Assembly: GCF_013035315.1 (NCBI RefSeq)
Contig: NZ_WQHP01000006.1
Coordinates: 297,349 to 361,348, forward strand
DNA length: 64,000 nucleotides
Source of the DNA: Ruegeria arenilitoris
GTDB taxonomy: Bacteria > Pseudomonadota > Alphaproteobacteria > Rhodobacterales > Rhodobacteraceae
Reading direction: 5' to 3'
Shown in pieces: positions 7,686-14,933 of this stretch. The position numbers and the translations under genes are program-made. A model generated the notes under the pieces. The model saw nothing but the letters and a program-made list of their open reading frames with translations. It did no database searches and was not told where the DNA came from. Within the stretch, counting starts at the first letter, position 1; every line of letters starts with the position of its first letter.

Positions 7686-8327
7686 ATGCGCCACGGGATT
7701 CTGGGGTTGGTTTTGGTATTGGTCGGTGCGTTGGTAGCACACGCGGATGGCGAAAAGGCGGGTGAGTTTGACTACTACGTCCTGTCGCTCAGCTGGTCGC
7801 CGAACTGGTGCGCCCGCGAAGGCGATGCGCGCGGGTCCGATCAATGCGACGCGCGCCATGACTACGGGTGGATTCTGCATGGTCTTTGGCCGCAATACCA
7901 CCAGGGCTGGCCATCCTTCTGCCGCACGCCCGAGGCGCCGCCCTCGCGCGCGATGACCCGCGAAATGGCGGATATTCAGGGCACGTCAGGGCTGGCCTGG
8001 CATCAATGGAAGAAACACGGCACTTGTTCGGGTCTGTCGGCACCGGACTACTATGCCCTGTCCCGGCAGGCCTATGGAATGGTTGAGCGCCCGCGGGTGT
8101 TCCGCAAACTGGACGCGTCGGTCAAACTGCCCGCATCCGTCGTGGAAGAAGCTTTCCTTAAGGCCAATCCCGGTCTCGAACGCGACATGATCACGGTCAC
8201 TTGCAAGCAAGGCTATATCGAAGAGGTGCGCTTGTGCCTGTCACGCGAGCTTAACCCGGTTCCCTGTGGGCGCGACGTGGTCAAAGACTGCACAGCCAAA
8301 GACGCCCTGTTCGACCCGATTCGTTAG
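7686..8327 (+). CDS. Secreted ribonuclease T2 family protein
   Basis: A 213-residue protein with a clear signal peptide (about residues 1-20, ending AHA). It carries both T2 active-site signatures: CAS1 HGLWPQ (His65) and CAS2 WHQWKKHGTC (His106, Lys109/110, His111), plus several cysteines for disulfides. RNase T2 enzymes cut single-stranded RNA to 2',3'-cyclic phosphates, so a periplasmic or extracellular scavenging role is likely. The ATG at 7686 follows AAGGGAAGAGG; a longer upstream frame overlaps trcR on the opposite strand and lacks a plausible start. Its 3' end overlaps the convergent gene by 4 bases. Confidence 0.93.
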   Translation: MRHGILGLVLVLVGALVAHADGEKAGEFDYYVLSLSWSPNWCAREGDARGSDQCDARHDYGWILHGLWPQYHQGWPSFCRTPEAPPSRAMTREMADIQGTSGLAWHQWKKHGTCSGLSAPDYYALSRQAYGMVERPRVFRKLDASVKLPASVVEEAFLKANPGLERDMITVTCKQGYIEEVRLCLSRELNPVPCGRDVVKDCTAKDALFDPIR

Positions 8328-8812
8328 AGTTTTCGGTTCTGGCAGTCCCGCGCGTAGTCCAGCGCCTTGGCGGTGCCTTTCAGGTCAATCGCCATCACCA
8401 CTTCACCTGCCGGGTTGTAAACAGTCATCGTTCTGTTCTGGGCAATGGCGTTGACGAAATTCCGATCCGTGAAAAACACCGTCGCGCCCGGCACCCGGTC
8501 CTGCTTGAAGCCGATGGCGGTCGCGTCAAAGCTTTTGCCGTCCAGTTCAAACCGGATCGGATAGCTCTGCCCCGGTTCAATATCACCCCAGGCCTTATTG
8601 TAGACGGTGAAATACCCGCGATTGCCCAGTGCGTCATATCCCAATCGCACAACCGAGAGATCCTGGTAGATCGTCTGGATCAGACACCCGTTTCCGAGCG
8701 CAGGGTCCATCATGATATTCCAGCCTTCGACAAAGCCCTTGTCGATGAGTTCCTGCGACCAAGCGGCAGTTGCGGTGAAAGCGGCGAAGGTGAAGGCGAG
8801 AAGGCGGGTCAT
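8324..8812 (-). CDS. Secreted protein of unknown function
   Basis: A 162-residue protein with a typical signal peptide (MTRLLAFTFAAFTATAAWSQ, cleavage after about residue 18) and a soluble, mainly beta domain without a motif I recognise. Two cysteines are widely spaced (GNGCLIQ and ARDCQNRK) and could form one disulfide. I chose the ATG at 8812 with GGAA upstream, because the 15 extra codons of the longer frame spoil the signal peptide. It is convergent with the secreted RNase T2 gene, with overlapping stop codons. No function is assigned. Confidence 0.78.
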   Translation of the reverse strand: MTRLLAFTFAAFTATAAWSQELIDKGFVEGWNIMMDPALGNGCLIQTIYQDLSVVRLGYDALGNRGYFTVYNKAWGDIEPGQSYPIRFELDGKSFDATAIGFKQDRVPGATVFFTDRNFVNAIAQNRTMTVYNPAGEVVMAIDLKGTAKALDYARDCQNRKL

Positions 8813-9009
8813 TATTGGTTCCGAATTAAAAGAGGTCAGGCTAACGGCATAGTACACGCCACGCGCTTAAGGCAAAGGTCATTCTGGGCCGCTGTGGCGG
8901 TGAATTGCGATCTATGTGCGTAGTAAAACGCGGCTATGCCTTGCGGCGCCGACGCTTGAATCCTGCCCGTCGCACAATAGTCTTTGCTCAACAAGTTAAG
9001 GAGCGAGCC

Positions 9010-9507
9010 ATGCCTCAACACCCAAGAACATTCTCTCACATCGGGTTGTCAGTCCCAAACGTTGATGAAGCTGTAAAATTCTACTCCGAAGTTCTTGGAT
9101 TTTACGTGATCATGCCACCAACCGACGTGGTCGAGGATGATACGGACATTGGTGTTATGTGCACTGATGTGTTTGGCCCCGAATGGAAAAAACTGCGTAT
9201 CGCGCACCTTGCGACAGCCGATCGAGTTGGTTTCGAACTTTTTGAGTTTGACGGGAATTATCCGCCAGAAAACAATATCGATTTTCGCCAGAATGGTACG
9301 TTCCACTTCTGCGTCCAAGACCCTGACGTTGAAGGCTTGGTAGAAAAAATTGTGGCAGCGGGCGGTAAGCAACGGATGCCGATCCGATACTATTATCCCG
9401 GAGAGAAGCCCTACCGCATGGTCTACGTTGAAGACCCGTTTGGTATTGTCTTCGAAATTTACAGCCATTCTTATGAATTGACCTACTCGTCGGGTGCTTA
9501 CACCTGA
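9010..9507 (+). CDS. VOC-superfamily (glyoxalase/dioxygenase fold) protein
   Basis: A 165-residue protein with two vicinal-oxygen-chelate beta-alpha-beta modules. The first begins FSHIGLSVPNVDEAVKFYSEVLGF; the second has NGTFHFCVQDPDVEGLVEKI and the terminal VYVEDPFGIVFEIYSH. His10, His in FHFC and Glu in FEIY are in the positions usually used for a divalent metal. Glyoxalase I, dioxygenases and isomerases share this fold, so the reaction is not assigned. An AAGGAG site precedes the ATG at 9010. Base composition and codon use look less GC-rich than the flanking genes, which suggests recent acquisition. Confidence 0.82.
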   Translation: MPQHPRTFSHIGLSVPNVDEAVKFYSEVLGFYVIMPPTDVVEDDTDIGVMCTDVFGPEWKKLRIAHLATADRVGFELFEFDGNYPPENNIDFRQNGTFHFCVQDPDVEGLVEKIVAAGGKQRMPIRYYYPGEKPYRMVYVEDPFGIVFEIYSHSYELTYSSGAYT

Positions 9508-9576
9508 CAAACGAGTAAAGCCTTTTTGTGCAATCGGAGCAGGCGGGAGCGTTCGCTTGCCAGTTGATTGCGGCGC

Positions 9577-10170
9577 TCAGAGCTCTTTTCGTGCCCTCAA
9601 TGCCGCCGTAATCGTCCCGTCATCCAGGTAGTCCAGCTCTCCGCCAATCGGAACGCCCTGCGCAAGTGAGGTCAGGCGGACCTGACCCTCCAACTGATCG
9701 GCGATGTAGTGGGCGGTGGTTTGGCCATCGACGGTGGCGTTTAACGCCAGAATGACTTCGGAAATCCCCTCGGCCAAAACCCGGTCTTTGAGGCGGGGAA
9801 TGCGCAACTCGTCCGGGCCGACGCCATCCAGCGCCGACAATGTGCCACCCAGAACGTGATAACGGCCTTTGAAAACGCCGGCGCGCTCCATCGCCCACAG
9901 GTCGGCCACGTCCTCGACCACACAAAGCTCTCCGGTCGCGCGGGCCTCGCTGTCGCAGATGTCGCAGATATCGGTGGTGCCTACGTTGCCGCAGTTCAGG
10001 CACTCGCGGGCGGTGATGGCGACCTGCTGCATTGCATCGGACAAGGGTGTCAGCAGCAAGGCGCGTTTTCGGATCAGGTGCAGCACGGCGCGGCGGGCCG
10101 AGCGGGGGCCGAGGCCCGGCAGCTTGGCCATCAGGTCGATCAGATTGTCGATGTCGCTGTTCGAACTCAT
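9577..10170 (-). CDS. recR: Recombination protein RecR
   Basis: A 197-residue RecR, the standard size. It has the helix-hairpin-helix ([17 protein letters not shown]), a C4 zinc finger ([16 protein letters not shown]) and the Toprim domain starting [14 protein letters not shown], ending with the conserved [16 protein letters not shown]. RecR acts with RecF/RecO to load RecA at single-strand gaps. It is the last gene of the common dnaX-ybaB-recR cluster. The ATG at 10170 is used; a ten-codon extension upstream runs into the hairpin at 10191-10212. Confidence 0.97.
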   Translation of the reverse strand: MSSNSDIDNLIDLMAKLPGLGPRSARRAVLHLIRKRALLLTPLSDAMQQVAITARECLNCGNVGTTDICDICDSEARATGELCVVEDVADLWAMERAGVFKGRYHVLGGTLSALDGVGPDELRIPRLKDRVLAEGISEVILALNATVDGQTTAHYIADQLEGQVRLTSLAQGVPIGGELDYLDDGTITAALRARKEL

Positions 10171-10190
10171 GGCGCGGGCTCCTGCAAAAG

Positions 10191-10212
10191 GGCCGGGCAT
10201 CTTTGCCCGGCC
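10191..10212. repeat. GC-rich hairpin between ybaB and recR
   Basis: GGCCGGGCA (10191-10199) and TGCCCGGCC (10204-10212) form a perfect 9-base stem with a TCTT loop. On the minus strand it is followed by CTTTTG, a weak T-run, so it may act as a partial terminator after ybaB. Its core matches the larger palindrome at 10693-10735. Confidence 0.7.
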
Positions 10213-10234
10213 TTTGGGTCGTCAGGAGTGTCTA

Positions 10235-10579
10235 TCAGAACGGCAGCTTGATGTCTGCGGGAAGGCCCATGCTTTCGGTCAGTTTTGCCATCTCGGCCTG
10301 CGAGCGTTCGGCCGCTTTGGTCTGCGCATCCTTGATAGCGGCCAGAATCAGGTCCTCGACTACTTCTTTGTCGTCCCCGTTGAAGATCGACGGGTCGATA
10401 TCCAGACCTTTGAGCTCACCTTTTGCTGTGGCGGTTGCCTTGACCAGACCTGCACCGGATTCGCCGACAACCATGATGGTGTTCAGTTCTTCCTGCATGT
10501 CGGCCATCTTGGTCTGCAAATCCTGCGCGGATTTCATCATTTTGGCCATATCGCCCAGACCGCCGAGTCCTTTGAGCAT
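10235..10579 (-). CDS. ybaB: Nucleoid-associated protein, YbaB/EbfC family
   Basis: A 114-residue protein beginning MLKGLGGLGDMAKMMKSAQD, the normal start of YbaB/EbfC, with the central helix rich in Met/Gln/Glu and the conserved GLDIDPSIF segment. It is a dimeric DNA-binding protein usually encoded between dnaX and recR, exactly as here. AGGAGA lies upstream of the ATG at 10579. Longer frames upstream read through the intergenic palindrome and are not credible. Confidence 0.95.
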   Translation of the reverse strand: MLKGLGGLGDMAKMMKSAQDLQTKMADMQEELNTIMVVGESGAGLVKATATAKGELKGLDIDPSIFNGDDKEVVEDLILAAIKDAQTKAAERSQAEMAKLTESMGLPADIKLPF

Positions 10580-10692
10580 TGGTTTTCTCCTGTAAATCGG
10601 TTTGACGCCTAAATACGGGCGTGGGCTGCGGCATACAAGGGCAGAGGTGCTCCCGCCCGTCGTCAAGGTCTTTGGCAAGACCTTTCCTCCCG

Positions 10693-10735
10693 TTGGGCCG
10701 GGCAGCGCGGGCATAGCCCGCGCTGCCCGGCCCAA
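10693..10735. repeat. Perfect 20-base-stem palindrome between dnaX and ybaB
   Basis: The arms 10693-10712 (TTGGGCCGGGCAGCGCGGGC) and 10716-10735 are exact reverse complements around a 3-base ATA loop. No T-run follows on either strand, which argues against a simple terminator. The inner core GGGCCGGGCA recurs in the hairpin 0.5 kb away at 10191-10212, so this may be a member of a REP-like intergenic repeat family, or an RNA stabiliser within the dnaX-ybaB transcript. Confidence 0.85.
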
Positions 10736-10809
10736 GGCCGCTTAGGATACTCGGCGTCAGCCGGGTGCCCGTGGCGGGCGCGGGAGTTCTTTTGCTTTGT
10801 GAACGCCGA

Positions 10810-12558
10810 TCAGTCCTCTTCGAACGGATCCCATTCGTCTTCCACCTCGGCCAGGGCTTCGGTTTCAACCTTGGCTGCGCGTTCTTCTGGTGTTTCGATC
10901 CGCTTGATGCGGGCTTTGGGGAACTGCATCAGGACGGCCTGAACAAGCGGGTGCTGTTCGGCCTGCGCTTTCAACGCAAGATCGGCTGCGTCGCGAACTT
11001 CGGCGATCGTCGCTGCCTCGCCATCCGCCACAATCGATACGGCCCATCGGTTCCCCGTCCAGCGCTGTAGAGCCGAGCCCAGGCGTTGAGCTAGATCGGT
11101 CGGGGCGTTGTCTGTCGGCGTAAACTCGATCCGCCCCGGTGAATACGAGACAAGCCGTACGCCGTTTTCGACTTCGACCAGGAGTTTCACGTCCCGATTG
11201 GTGCGGATCAATTCTACCACGTGTTCGAAGGTCGGATAGCGCGCCAGCGCGGTCTGGACGTCTTGGGCCAATGCTGCCGTTGGTGCGCCCGCCGGTCCGC
11301 GCTGTGGCGCAACCTGCGCTGCGGACGTCGCCTGTACAGGCGCATGGGACGGTACAGCCATACCTCCGCCCGGGCCGCCGTTTGGTGGCGGTGGTGCATC
11401 TTGCAGTCGTTTGATCAACTCTTCCGGGCTGGGCAGGTCTGCCACGTGGGTCAGGCGGATCACCGCCATTTCGGCTGCCATCATCGCGTTGGGCGCGGCG
11501 GAGACCTCCTCCAGCGCTTTCAGCAGCATTTGCCACATCCGGGTCAGAACGCGCATCGGTAGCGCCTCGGCCATTTGCTGGCCGCGCGCGCGCTCATCAG
11601 GGGAGACGGTGGGGTCTTCGGCGGCGTCCGGCGTGATCTTTACCACAGAAACCCAATGGGTGATTTCCGCAAGATCGCGAAGCACGGCCAGCGGATCCGC
11701 CCCTTCGGCGTATTGGCCGCTCAACTCCGTCAAGGCACCTGCCGCGTCTCCGCGCAGGATCATATCCATCAGGTCCAGAACGCGCCCCCGGTCGGCAAGA
11801 CCCAGCATCGCGCGCACCTGATCGGCGCTTGTTTCCCCCGCTCCGTGAGAAATCGCCTGATCCAGCAGCGAGGTCGCATCCCGCGCTGAGCCTTCGGCGG
11901 CGCGAGTGATCAGTGCCAACGCATCATCGGCGATCTGCGCGCCCTCGGCTGCGGCGATCTTGTTCAACAGGCCGATCATGTCTTCGGGCTCGATCCGGCG
12001 CAAATCGAAGCGTTGGCAACGTGACAGGACGGTCACCGGAACTTTGCGGATCTCGGTGGTCGCAAAGATGAACTTCACATGTTCGGGCGGTTCTTCAAGC
12101 GTTTTGAGCAGCGCGTTGAACGCACTGGTCGAGAGCATGTGAACTTCGTCGATGATGTAAATCTTGTAGCGAGCAGAAGCCGCGCGATAACGGACGCTAT
12201 CGATGATTTCTCGAATGTCATTCACGCCGGTTCGGCTGGCGGCGTCCATCTCCATCACGTCGACATGACGGCCTTCCATGATGGCAACGCAGTGTTCACA
12301 CTGGCCGCATGGTTCGGTCGTGGGACCGCCTGTGCCGTCGGGACCGATACAGTTCATTCCCTTGGCGATAATTCGCGCCGTGGTCGTCTTACCGGTCCCC
12401 CGAATGCCGGTCATGATAAAGGCCTGCGCGATCCGATCCGCTTCGAACGCGTTTTTCAGCGTGCGCACCATTGCGTCCTGTCCAACCAGATCAGCAAAGG
12501 TCTCGGGGCGGTACTTGCGGGCAAGAACCTGATAGGCGGGGCTGGGCGTTTCGGTCAT
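10810..12558 (-). CDS. dnaX: DNA polymerase III subunit gamma/tau
   Basis: A 582-residue clamp-loader ATPase. The AAA+ module has Walker A GIRGTGKTTTAR (about residue 43), the zinc-binding CGQCEHC loop, Walker B YIIDEVHMLS, the SRC motif (VTVLSRCQRFDLRR) and a family-typical tau-like C-terminus with a Pro/Gly/Ala linker near residues 375-410. It loads the beta clamp and bridges polymerase and helicase. The ATG at 12558 gives the family start (SPAYQVLARKYRPETFADLVGQ); the longer open frame overlaps the divergent gene. I see no obvious slippery A-run to make a separate gamma form. Confidence 0.96.
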   Translation of the reverse strand: MTETPSPAYQVLARKYRPETFADLVGQDAMVRTLKNAFEADRIAQAFIMTGIRGTGKTTTARIIAKGMNCIGPDGTGGPTTEPCGQCEHCVAIMEGRHVDVMEMDAASRTGVNDIREIIDSVRYRAASARYKIYIIDEVHMLSTSAFNALLKTLEEPPEHVKFIFATTEIRKVPVTVLSRCQRFDLRRIEPEDMIGLLNKIAAAEGAQIADDALALITRAAEGSARDATSLLDQAISHGAGETSADQVRAMLGLADRGRVLDLMDMILRGDAAGALTELSGQYAEGADPLAVLRDLAEITHWVSVVKITPDAAEDPTVSPDERARGQQMAEALPMRVLTRMWQMLLKALEEVSAAPNAMMAAEMAVIRLTHVADLPSPEELIKRLQDAPPPPNGGPGGGMAVPSHAPVQATSAAQVAPQRGPAGAPTAALAQDVQTALARYPTFEHVVELIRTNRDVKLLVEVENGVRLVSYSPGRIEFTPTDNAPTDLAQRLGSALQRWTGNRWAVSIVADGEAATIAEVRDAADLALKAQAEQHPLVQAVLMQFPKARIKRIETPEERAAKVETEALAEVEDEWDPFEED

Positions 12559-12704
12559 GTCTGCTCTGTCGGATTCGTAACAGGGATGCAGCGTAGAGAC
12601 CCGCGTCGCCCGCGTCCACAGCAGGGTTGGAGGAATTTCGGTTTGGTTTGTATTGAGGGGAAGAAAAGAACACCGATTCCGTTGACTCACAAAGGAGCAT
12701 CGCT

Positions 12705-13202
12705 TTGGAAAAATTCGAAATCCATGCCCTAGGCGTTGGCCCTGGCCAACTGGCCTTGTCGCCGTTGCCCGGAGCGGGTGGTGCCTATGACCGCGATCTG
12801 AGTGTGATCCGCGACTGGAACCCTGATCTGGTGATTTCAATGACCACCGACGCCGAACTGAACCAAGTCGGAGCAGCTGGCTTTGGGGGCGATGTTCAAA
12901 ACGCATCTGCCGTGTGGCAGCACCTGCCGATCAAAGACTTCGGCGCGCCATCGCCGCCAATTCAGGTGCTTTGGCCCGAAACCAGCGCATTGGCGCGGCG
13001 CATTTTGGTAGATGGCGGGCGTGTTTTAGTCCATTGTCGGGGCGGTTGCGGTCGATCCGGCATGGTCGTGCTGCGCCTGATGATCGAAAGCGGAGAGGAG
13101 CCCGCGCAAGCCCTTGTGCGCCTGCGCGCTATCAGGCCTTGCGCTGTTGAAACCGATCCGCAAATGGACTGGGCCATGATGCTGACCCAGCATAGGTCGT
13201 AA
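12705..13202 (+). CDS. Protein tyrosine/dual-specificity phosphatase-like protein
   Basis: A 165-residue cysteine-phosphatase-fold protein. The active-site loop is HCRGGCGRSG (Cys111, Arg117), the CX5R signature, and Asp78 in PIKDFGAP is a likely general acid. Cytoplasmic proteins of this size in proteobacteria are often annotated as protein phosphatases, but their substrates are mostly unknown. It begins with TTG at 12705 behind a good AAAGGAG site; no ATG is available before the conserved N-terminal strand. It is divergent from dnaX and convergent with the B12-riboswitch gene. Confidence 0.82.
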   Translation: MEKFEIHALGVGPGQLALSPLPGAGGAYDRDLSVIRDWNPDLVISMTTDAELNQVGAAGFGGDVQNASAVWQHLPIKDFGAPSPPIQVLWPETSALARRILVDGGRVLVHCRGGCGRSGMVVLRLMIESGEEPAQALVRLRAIRPCAVETDPQMDWAMMLTQHRS

Positions 13203-13209
13203 GAGCCGA

Positions 13210-13617
13210 TCAGGCCGGAATTTGCTGTACGGTTTCTTGCGAGGGACGAGGTGCCAAAGCCCTTGCCTCAAGCATGGCGCAAGGGGCAGTGGTCAACGCA
13301 CCGGCGGGCAACATCGCAAAATCGGCGCCGAACATCATATCGGCATAGCCTTCCAGCGTTTCGGCTGAGTCTTCGGCATTTGTCCCGCAATAGACCCTGA
13401 TTCGGGCCGGGCTGGCGCGAAAGCGTGCCGTGCAGCCTTCGCCGCAATGACTCAACTCGCTTGAGCCGTCCATTTCGAATTCGCTGGTTGTCACGGGCTG
13501 CGCCGCGTCCATTGCCTGCGTGATGGCGCGCGCCAATTGGGCCAGCGCCGGGCAGGGTTTTCCGGTCTTCTGGCACAAAGTCGCTGTGTACTCATGCGTA
13601 TGTGTCTTCCAGATCAT
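13210..13617 (-). CDS. Cysteine-rich protein of unknown function under cobalamin riboswitch control
   Basis: A 135-residue protein with six cysteines (residues 15, 22, 58, 62, 77, 113), a CxxxC motif in SHCGEGCTARF and an N-terminal HTHEY. The segment from Cys58 through the helix AETLEGYADMMF faintly resembles the DUF1636 predicted metal-binding proteins seen near cobalamin genes, but the typical N-terminal CxxC is absent, so I leave it unnamed. GGAGGG precedes the ATG at 13617. The only regulatory element upstream is a complete cobalamin riboswitch, and the next gene downstream is convergent, so this is the sole riboswitch target. Metal or cobalt handling is an inference. Confidence 0.78.
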   Translation of the reverse strand: MIWKTHTHEYTATLCQKTGKPCPALAQLARAITQAMDAAQPVTTSEFEMDGSSELSHCGEGCTARFRASPARIRVYCGTNAEDSAETLEGYADMMFGADFAMLPAGALTTAPCAMLEARALAPRPSQETVQQIPA

Positions 13618-13714
13618 GATGCGCCCTCCGCGCGATGGACGGGGGACGTGGAACAGGTGTCTCAGTAAACTGAAGACCTGCCCGGACACCCCGCCCGAGT
13701 TTCGGTTTTGCCTT

Positions 13715-13906
13715 TGATGGCAGGTCTCCTGACTTGCGGGTCATCGCTTTGCCGACCTTCCCAACCTTTCGGCCAGTGGTATTTCAGCATTGCTCACCGC
13801 TTACAGTTGCGGGGGCAGTCGCGGATTTGGTCCATTCCGGCATAGCCGGCAGGACCGCACCGTGTTCCCTTTTCATCCCGCCCGGGTTACGAGGCGAGAA
13901 CCATCA
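13715..13906 (-). promoter_or_regulatory. Cobalamin riboswitch
   Basis: Read on the minus strand this is a full adenosylcobalamin-type aptamer: GGGATGAAAAGGGAACACGG, then the GACTGCCCCCGCAACTGTAA core, CACTGGCC...GGTTGGGAAGG, GATGACCCGCAAG and the B12 box AAGTCAGGAGACCTGCC at the 3' end. The closing stem P1 is TGATGG (13906-13901) with CCATCA (13720-13715). It ends about 100 bases before the ATG of the 135-residue gene, leaving room for an expression platform that can mask its ribosome site. High B12 would lower expression if it follows the family rule. A TTGACT (13946-13941) upstream is a possible -35 element. Confidence 0.97.
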
Positions 13907-14030
13907 CACCATCGCTAGCGGGTGTAGCCGGTTTGAGTCAAGCTGCCTGTTTCGCCAGGCCCAAACGGACGCTTGGTCAATTTGAGAATCTGTTGACTTT
14001 GAGTCGGGAAAAGCGCCGATTGCAGAAAGT

Positions 14031-14044
14031 GAACCGTACGGTTC
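14031..14044. promoter_or_regulatory. Palindromic operator candidate upstream of the hydrolase gene
   Basis: GAACCGTACGGTTC is a perfect 14-base palindrome ending 20 bases before the hydrolase start codon, downstream of a possible TTGACT -35 element at 13993. Its ACCGTACGGT core looks like the operators of TetR-family repressors. No such regulator gene is adjacent. Confidence 0.55.
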
Positions 14045-14063
14045 AGATGCTTGCGAGGGCGCT

Positions 14064-14933
14064 ATGTTGGACAATACTACAGCGGTAATGACCGAAGATT
14101 TTATACTGGCCGCCGGTACGGCCAGCCTGTCCGCACGGTTGTACACACCCGCATCGGCACCAGACGTTGCCGTTGTGATCCACGGTGCCACGGGCGTACC
14201 GCGTGACTACTACAAGCACTTTGCGCATTGGCTGGCGGCCGAGCAAGGCATGGCCTGTCTGACCTATGACTATCGCGACTTTGGGCATTCCTTGACCGGT
14301 CCGATGCGCGAATCGCAGGCCACCATGGCGGACTGGGCGTTGATAGACATGCCTGCCGCCCGAGCAGAAATGCGACGCAGATTTCCGTCTGTGCAACACT
14401 GGAGCATTGGACACTCGGTCGGTGGAATGCTTGGGCCTGTCCAACCGGATATCGACCAGATTGATCGTATGGTCTGTGTCTGTTCCGGCCTGGTCACATT
14501 GACTGACCATCCTTGGCCATACCGCGCGCTGGCGACGATGTTCTGGTACGGTCATCCGCCGTTGTTGGTCAAGGCGCTGGGATACCTGCCGGGCAAGGCG
14601 CTGGGATTTGGGTCGAACCTACCGTCGCGTGTGTATTGGCAATGGCGCAAGTGGTGCACCGATCCGCTGAACTATGTGCCAGAGATCGGCACCAGCCTGC
14701 CCGAAGCGCTATGGGCCGCGTCCGAGACACCCGTTGACCTGTTCACAACAGACGATGATCAGGTGGTGCCCCCGAACGCGGTGTGGCGATTGGCCGATCT
14801 CTACGGCCCCAAGGCGCGCAGGCACCAGTTGTCACCGAAGGAGTTCGGCCTGTCCGAGATCGGCCACATTGGCGCGTTTGCGCGTCGCAATGCGGCCGTC
14901 TGGCCTCGGCTGATTGCGCCAACCAACGGCTAG
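14064..14933 (+). CDS. Alpha/beta hydrolase family protein
   Basis: A 289-residue serine-hydrolase-fold protein. The oxyanion region is VVIHGATGVPRDYY (residues 38-50), the nucleophile elbow is GHSVGG with Ser118, a likely acid is Asp in FTTDDDQVVPP, and the catalytic His is in GHIGAF near the C-terminus. The YDYRDFGHS segment is common in COG4757-type predicted hydrolases. There is no signal peptide, so it is cytoplasmic; the substrate is unknown. A palindromic operator lies upstream. The stop codon overlaps that of convergent rsgA by 4 bases. Confidence 0.82.
   Translation: MLDNTTAVMTEDFILAAGTASLSARLYTPASAPDVAVVIHGATGVPRDYYKHFAHWLAAEQGMACLTYDYRDFGHSLTGPMRESQATMADWALIDMPAARAEMRRRFPSVQHWSIGHSVGGMLGPVQPDIDQIDRMVCVCSGLVTLTDHPWPYRALATMFWYGHPPLLVKALGYLPGKALGFGSNLPSRVYWQWRKWCTDPLNYVPEIGTSLPEALWAASETPVDLFTTDDDQVVPPNAVWRLADLYGPKARRHQLSPKEFGLSEIGHIGAFARRNAAVWPRLIAPTNG

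Noticed and set aside
13520..13717. Plus-strand frame overlapping the B12-riboswitch gene
   Set aside because: It runs against the riboswitch and the Cys-rich gene, and no start or domain is visible.
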